From Tanypteryx hageni (Eukaryota > Arthropoda > Insecta > Odonata > Petaluridae): a DNA stretch of 64,000 nucleotides. Both the position numbers and the translations under genes were made by a program. This document shows, in pieces, positions 58,725 to 64,000 of the stretch; position 1 is the stretch's first letter, and each line of letters opens with the position of its first letter. Location: contig CM054113.1 of assembly GCA_028673005.1 (NCBI GenBank), positions 67,983,350 to 68,047,349 of the forward strand, written 5' to 3'. The notes beneath the pieces were generated by a model. That model saw nothing but the letters and a program-made list of their open reading frames with translations, was not told the DNA's origin and did not search any database.

Positions 58725-60852
58725 TAGTAGTACCGCGTAGATAACGACCTTCTTGGCGACCAGTGGGTGGAGCTAAGGCTTCTTACCCCTCCTCCACACC
58801 TTCCCCTTCCCGTTTCACGTTGTCCGTGTTCCCTATGCTGCTAATTCTCGGTGTTGCCAATTCGTGCAAAATCCAGATTTTTGTCGTTTTTGGCATAATT
58901 TCTCACTTAAACACTTAACGAAAGATGGAAAATTAATTAAATAATCCTTTGGAAAAGTAATGACGGAATCGTTTCCTTTTATATCGGTCTTATGTGCAGA
59001 GCATATTAACGTAATATTTTACAACTAACCACTTTACTCAGAATTATCAGAAATACAAAGTATTAAACTCTATAGAGTAGCTTTGGAAATAGAAGTTGGA
59101 CATGAAATAAATGAAACCAGTTCAATAGAGATTGATCACAACATTTAATAATAAACAGAACAGTATTTAAAAAAGATCTTTTAATCAGTCTCGTCCGATG
59201 ACGTCAACATGTCCATGTCACTCTCGCTTCCAGAATCTCCCTCACTTCCACTGAGTTCAATAATTACTTTGTCTATTTCCTCATCCATTATGGCATCCCG
59301 TCTCCAGTACTCTTCTTCTGTCTTCTTAACGTGCTCACACACTTTAATCCACTTCTCTGTGGTGAATTCTTCACAACATTTTAGAAAGATTTCTTTCTTC
59401 TTCTCCAGCGTGCAAGCCCCCAAGTCGTGAGATACCTAAATAAACAGCGCACAAAGTTACACAAATTGGCAACATTTTACAATAAAGTAGCAGTCTATAT
59501 AATTTTATTACCTGTCTTTTAAGGTCACCCCACACCATCTCAATCGGATTAATATCGGGATGGTAAGGAGGCAAACGAATTACTTCGTGTCCAGCCTCCC
59601 GCAAAATTTTGTCCACGACATAATTTATTTCCACATTGGAAGATTTAACCAGCAGCAACAGTTCCGCCTTGCTCATGTCGGGAGAAAAACTAATCCCATT
59701 AGTTTCCAGCCATTTCTGCACTACAGCCTTTAATGAAGCTGAATTCGGGCGCTTGTTCTCTTGCACACAATGGTATGCAGCATTATCCATGACCACAACA
59801 CTCTGTGGCGGAAGGTTTGGAATTATTTTCTCCTCCAACCACTTCAAAAAATTCTTTGAGTTCATATCATCGTGGTAATCTCCGATCTTTTGCTGAGACT
59901 TGAAGATAAGCAGACCGTTAGGAACAAATCCCGCCTCACCTCCTGCATGTGCAATGATCAGCCGTCGTCCCTTCCCGAGGGGTCCAATAACACCTATTTC
60001 TGAGTACGACTGCCAACACTTAGCACTCACATGGCTCTCGTGCAAGTAAGTCTCGTCCAAATAAACGATATTTTTTTTATTTCCTCTGCATCTCCTTATT
60101 TGTCTTAGGTACCTTTCTCTCCATGCCACGATCTCTGGACGTTCAATCAAAACCTTTCGTTTTGATTGACAGGTTTTCCAGTTGAAACCCAGTTGATGAA
60201 TTACCTTTAGTAAATATGTTCGCTTGCAACTAAGTATACCATCTTCTTCCAGCGATGCGAGTAAATTTTTCACCGTCGGTAGCATTTTACGCACCGCATA
60301 GAAATCGTGGATTATTCTTCGCACGCAACATTTTCCAAAATCATCAAGATCGATTCTCTTCTTGCGTTCAGATTTTTTGCCCTTAGGGGTGGCGAAAGAT
60401 AACTCCCCTTTTTCTGCCGACATTTTCCCCTCTCTTACAATTTTCTTCACAGTAGTCACACCAACTCCTGTAGCCTCGGCTGTCGATAACGCCACATTCA
60501 TATCCAAATTGTTCTCTATTTTCAAATCTTTTAAATAACAGTTTACTTTATAAACCATTTCACGAGCTTGGCTCCTGAGAGGCCTGCCTCGGACTGATGA
60601 CGATTTTGATGTACTGGCCATTCCACACAAGCAATCCCACCAAAGCAAAAATCAAAATCGAAGTCCAAAAAGAATGTCCAAGAGATAAGCAAAAGTCAAA
60701 CACGTAAAAAAAACGAGAGAGCACAGGAAAATATAACAAGTAGCAAGAGCTGGCAACCGCGAGGAAGTGAAGCGTTCACGAGGGAGAGAGTAAGCGGGAG
60801 TGGGGGGTGCGCGGAAATTTCCGCGCAGGTCGTTATCTACGCGGTACTACTA
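58725..60852 (-). mobile_element. Intact Tc1/mariner-superfamily transposon with D-D-81-E transposase
   Basis: 2,128 bp. Perfect 26-bp terminal inverted repeats start TAGTAGTACCGCGTAGATAA (58725-58750 and 60827-60852). TA duplications lie at 58723-58724 and 60853-60854. A single two-exon transposase on the minus strand fills it. The perfect ends and open gene suggest recent activity. It sits inside an older, broken Tc1-like element. Confidence 0.92.
59181..60621 (-). CDS. Tc1/mariner-superfamily transposase, DD81E, two exons
   Basis: Exon 1 is 60621-59512 (370 codons from MASTSKSSS; an upstream in-frame ATG exists at 60648). Exon 2 is 59435-59181 (84 codons and stop), joined over a 76-bp GT-AG intron (CAG|gtaata...tttag|GTA). 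It yields 454 residues. N-terminal DNA-binding region RGRPLRSQAREMVYKVNCYL with TTVKKIVREG. DDE core: IVYLDETYLHE (D189), VVVMDNAAYH (D279), PPYHPDINPIEMVW (E361). The D-E spacing is 81 residues, far longer than the 34-41 of common Tc1/mariner families and close to the DD82E (Sailor) group as I remember it. The tail is acidic (ELSGSEGDSGSESDMDML). Without splicing the frame ends in a short alternative tail. No stop or frameshift is seen; the protein is probably functional. Confidence 0.88.
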
Positions 60853-60939
60853 TAGTTCGAATATCGCCGCTATCGTATAAGTGCTATCGTATAAGTGCGG
60901 GAGTAAAGGGGGGGAGGAAAAAATCGCCACAAGGCTCGA

Positions 60940-61306
60940 GTTCGGCCGTCATATTTTCCTTTCTCGCTGCCGTCCGATGGTGAAATCCCACAGCATGTAT
61001 ACGTCTTCTGAGTGTCGTGGGGTGCACTTCCAGGTTTAAACCTCGGCCGATTTTTGTAGCTGAAGCAAACTGTTTCTTCTTAGTTGCCCCGAAAATTTCA
61101 TCACCTACTTCAGGGGTTGTCTTTTTGGGCGGTCCAGGTTTTCGCCGAGTTTTCAAGCCTTCCTCTCCCTCTTCTTGAAATCGACAGATCCAGTATCTTA
61201 CAACATGTTCTTCCCTTCCAATGGCATTGGAGATGTCAGATATAGGACGCCCAGCTTCCTACATTTCCACAATGCGACCTCGGGTAACCTCTGAACTGTA
61301 GGCCAT
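60940..61306 (-). pseudogene. Tc1-like transposase, N-terminal part
   Basis: From ATG at 61306: MAYSSEVTRGRIVEM, stop (TAG at 61261-61259), then GRPISDISNAIGREEHVVRY, KTRRKPGPPKKTTPEVGDEI, HPTTLRRRIHAVGFHHRTAA. These are the paired HTH and GRPR-like hook of a Tc1 transposase. It breaks off after RKENMTAE at about 60945, next to the inserted DD81E element. Its C-terminal half is at 57540-58100. Confidence 0.82.
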
Positions 61307-62153
61307 CGTGGTGTTGCTCTGAAAGCTTGTTCTGTTTCGAACCACTGAGCACGTGGATAACATTACATGACCTTCCTCAGCCTTCCCTCCTTCACCCACC
61401 ATACCTCCCTCGGCAACCTTCTCTCCCTACTACCTAGTATACCATGACCTGACCCTCACACCCCTTCCCACCCTCCAACTGGACTACTGCATGTTTACGT
61501 TCAACTCCTACGGAATCATCGAGTCAACAGCCACCATCGCAAAGTCGGACTTAGATTATCTATGCTCGCGACTGTACTACGTATAAACAAAGGGTTGCAT
61601 AGCGGCCGATTTGTGACAAATGCCGTTGTATGAGGCACAGCGGTATTTTTTCGAACAGAGCCTCGCCTCCGATTGAGTAATGCATAGTAAAGCAGGCCTG
61701 ACGAGAGGGTGGGAGCAGTGGGGGTCCTAGGACCCTCATGGGGCCGGGACCCGAGGTTTGGGTACTACTATCCTAGTCGCTTTATTATAAAATTCACTAT
61801 CTATAAATAATTATTATGAATTTTAACACATACTGTGCCTAGATTTATTTATTGAGATTAATGTTGTTGCAGAAAACCATTCATAGTTTGATTGCCATTA
61901 TTGCCTTGCAAAATAAGCTCGGAAATTTTTCAGAAAAAAACTTGAGGTTAATTTTTAAAATCGGCAAGTCGCAACTATCTTTACACACATTTCCTTTGAG
62001 GTCATTAATCGCACATGGGTGAATAATCACTTGCTGTCGGGATGCAGGAACTCGACGAAACACGACACTACGATCAAGCATGCCTATTAACATCCATTTT
62101 AAAAATTGTAAGGGGGCTCAATCTAAGGGTCGGCGACCAAAGATATCGTAGAG

Positions 62154-62464
62154 CAGGGTTTCTCAAACTGTGGTCCTCGGACCCCTGGGGGTCCGCAGAT
62201 ATGTTTTAAGGGCCCGCGAGTTAATGCATTAACTTATAAAAAATCATGAAATTAATGTTTATACCTACCAAGTTTTGTTTGTATTTAGTAATTTTATATA
62301 AAAATGTCCACAAATAGTATTGTTAAGTTAACCTGTTATTATTTTAATCTTAATTTATAAATGTACAATTTTTTGTGTCTATGGCATCCAATGAACTTGG
62401 GGCTTCGCGGTAATTCTTTCCTATCAAAATGGGTTCTTAAATTACTCGAGTTTGAGAACCACTG
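62154..62464 (+). mobile_element. hAT-type MITE with 8-bp TSD
   Basis: 311 bp. The left end is CAGGGTTTCTCAAAC and the right end, reverse complemented, CAGTGGTTCTCAAAC. Perfect duplication TCGTAGAG at 62146-62153 and 62465-62472. No coding capacity. Confidence 0.92.
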
Positions 62465-62472
62465 TCGTAGAG

Positions 62473-63640
62473 AATAGGACACGAACTTATTAAACAAAGG
62501 AAAGATGGACCGGAATAGCATCGACGTATATATATTAAGATAAAATATGCTCACAAAAATGTCAGAAGTTACAAAAATCCGGTATAAATGTACGTGGTTT
62601 CAAGTAATTTATCCTTTCTAAGAGACATCGAGTTGATAAGACGTATTCAAAACCATTTAAATAAATGCAATCAATTTTACGCCACCACCATGAAAATGCA
62701 AGAAAATTACTTACCATGAACGAGTCGACCTCTGCTCACTCCGAACTGGACTCGTCTTGAACTGTTTTTGATTTGACTCGAGGGGCTCCAAAAGCAGAAT
62801 GATAAGCTTTGTCACTGTTGGGGAGGGGAAACCCAGGGCTATGCTCATTTGATTGTAATAAAAACTAGAAATTCGGTTTTAATGATATGAAATATAGTAA
62901 GTTAATTACACAAACTATTTGTTAATATACATCCATGATAAAACTCTTGTTTTTATAATTTCAGAATATTTTTTAAATAATAAACAATTTATATAATTAA
63001 TCAAGTGACATCTATTTAATGTGGAAAAAACTGCCAGCACCTCAGCACACATTAAACGGATTTGCGAGGTCTAACCAAATTAAAAATTTTTCTTGATAGA
63101 TTATTTAAATGACTAAATTAAATAAACGGCGCAATATACATTGCACACACTTTCTCATATAAGTTTGGTCGACTGTGTACGATTATAAAAGAAAAACGTT
63201 TAAAAATCAAAGTTAACCGTAGTTTGGCGTATATTTTAATGCCGCTGGACGATATGTAGAATTTTTTTTGGGTCATATGGCTAAATTAGTATTATTTGTG
63301 ACATCAGGCTGTACGATTGGATGGACTTTAATCAAAATAGCCATAGCTATTTTTGAGTAAAACGAATTTTGTTTCAAAATATCCAAGAATAAAGTATCAT
63401 TATCCCTAGAATACTCATCATACGTCAAAATGGCGTACACTCTTCTTTGAACAAGAATAACGCCTTTTCTGGGAATCCAATTAGCTCCTTCCTCTAGTAG
63501 TGCTTCAATCAGTTTGTTGCTTACCATTACCTACCGGGAACCAGGCCGGTCGCAAGTTCCACGCTCCTCTTCCGCCCGTACATCTGCTTCGTCGTTGAGT
63601 CACTACGTCAATCTTACGTAGGTTTAGTATTAAGCGAAAA
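62473..63640 (+). other. Unassigned sequence
   Basis: AT-rich, with one minus-strand open frame of 84 codons (63527-63273) that I do not recognise, and a minus-strand donor-like site ATG|gtaagt near 62715. No gene can be supported. Confidence 0.3.
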
Positions 63641-63651
63641 AGAACCGTGTT

Positions 63652-63861
63652 TTGGGAAACGAAGCAGGCTCATCTCGAGAAGTAATCCCAGTTTCTAACA
63701 GGCCACAAGGAAAGAGAAAGTACTGTCACATCTGTCATTATTCAAAAAGGCGTGTGACTAGAAGTTACTGCACCAAATACATGCAAATTTGCGGCGAACA
63801 TCCAAGGAAGTTTTGTTCTAGTTGTTCAAGTTTTCGTTTTTACTTTTTCGCATTTTCCTAA
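63652..63861 (+). pseudogene. Possible piggyBac-like transposase C-terminal Cys-rich fragment
   Basis: The frame reads VSNRPQGKRKYCHICHYSKR, then SYCTKYMQICGEHPRKFC. The spacing of C-x2-C, C and C-x3-H resembles the Cys-rich C-terminal domain of piggyBac-type transposases (RC.VC...GKR....Y.C..C...LC...CF). No catalytic region precedes it in the window. The call rests on the cysteine pattern only. Confidence 0.4.
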
Positions 63862-64000
63862 ACATTTTTTGTACTCTGTAATCAGTAGTGATTTTGAAAT
63901 TTTAATGCGATTCTTTTAAATATTTTTATAAGGTTTGCCTACTAGTTTTCTAAGATTTTATTTGTTTTTATTTAAAAAATTGTACTTATTGCCATAGTTT

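Larger units (their letters stand above)
53856..61692. mobile_element. Outer inverted repeats of a nested transposon complex
   Basis: 53856-53970 plus 56886-57067 together match the reverse complement of 61375-61692 (for example ggaggcgaggctctgtt and cagtcgcgagcatagataat). So one element had inverted ends of about 320 bp, and its left end was later split by a 2.9-kb insertion. I found no target duplication. Part or all of it probably corresponds to the Tc1-like element whose broken transposase lies inside. Confidence 0.65.

Noticed and set aside
62700..62830. Minus-strand exon-like piece ending TTCATG|gtaagt
   Set aside because: A good donor sequence only; in-frame stops occur in the readable frame and no second exon was found.
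63273..63527. 84-codon minus-strand frame starting MVSNKLIEALLEE
   Set aside because: Looks protein-like in composition, but I recognise no family and the window ends too soon to find partner exons.

Overview
This is animal nuclear DNA, most probably from an insect. It is AT-rich, its coding exons are short and joined by long GT-AG introns, and it is loaded with DNA transposons and MITEs of kinds common in arthropods. I cannot name the species. One host gene fills the first 46 kb: the plus-strand orthologue of IA-2 (human PTPRN/PTPRN2, worm ida-1), the catalytically dead receptor protein tyrosine phosphatase of dense-core secretory vesicles. I placed 22 coding exons from 1001 to 46217. Their splice phases agree at every junction, giving one frame of 1,120 residues and a stop. 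The first exon(s), with the start codon and signal peptide, lie upstream of the window.

Layout of the gene: exons 1-4 (1001-5634) encode the cysteine-rich N-terminal RESP18-like domain. Exons 5-8 (7918-19668) encode a low-complexity Ala/Ser/Glu-rich linker. Exons 9-13 (22468-24740) encode the membrane-proximal mature ectodomain. Exon 14 (26304-26660) holds the transmembrane helix. Exons 15-16 form the cytoplasmic juxtamembrane segment, and exons 17-22 (30506-46217) the PTP domain. That domain ends in ALPQ and has Glu in the WPD loop and Asp inside the P-loop, the family's inactivating changes. Exons 7 and 8 both begin at NAGNAG tandem acceptors.

The introns hold dated insertions. Four small hAT MITEs and one larger hAT-like element have perfect 8-bp target duplications, and a longer hAT-like copy has a probable one. 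There is a piggyBac-type MITE at TTAA just upstream of exon 19, a degenerate mariner, a pogo/jerky-like pseudogene, a Penelope-like GIY-YIG fragment, and an inverted tRNA-Gly-derived SINE pair with a 15-bp duplication. Three direct copies of a 0.68-kb repeat and several repeats with 145-152-bp tandem monomers complete the set.

Downstream of the gene (53.8-61.7 kb) lies a multilayer transposon nest. An outer inverted repeat is split by a 2.4-kb foldback palindrome, which itself carries a TA-flanked MITE with a DUF4817-like ORF. A Tc1-like transposase gene is broken in two. Between its halves sits a compact 2.1-kb Tc1/mariner-superfamily element with perfect 26-bp inverted repeats, TA duplications and an apparently intact two-exon transposase of unusual D-D-81-E spacing. 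A 515-bp MITE in an IA-2 intron looks like a relative of it. This long-spacing element and its relative are the most interesting items in the window. I see no rRNA gene, CRISPR array or convincing functional tRNA gene.
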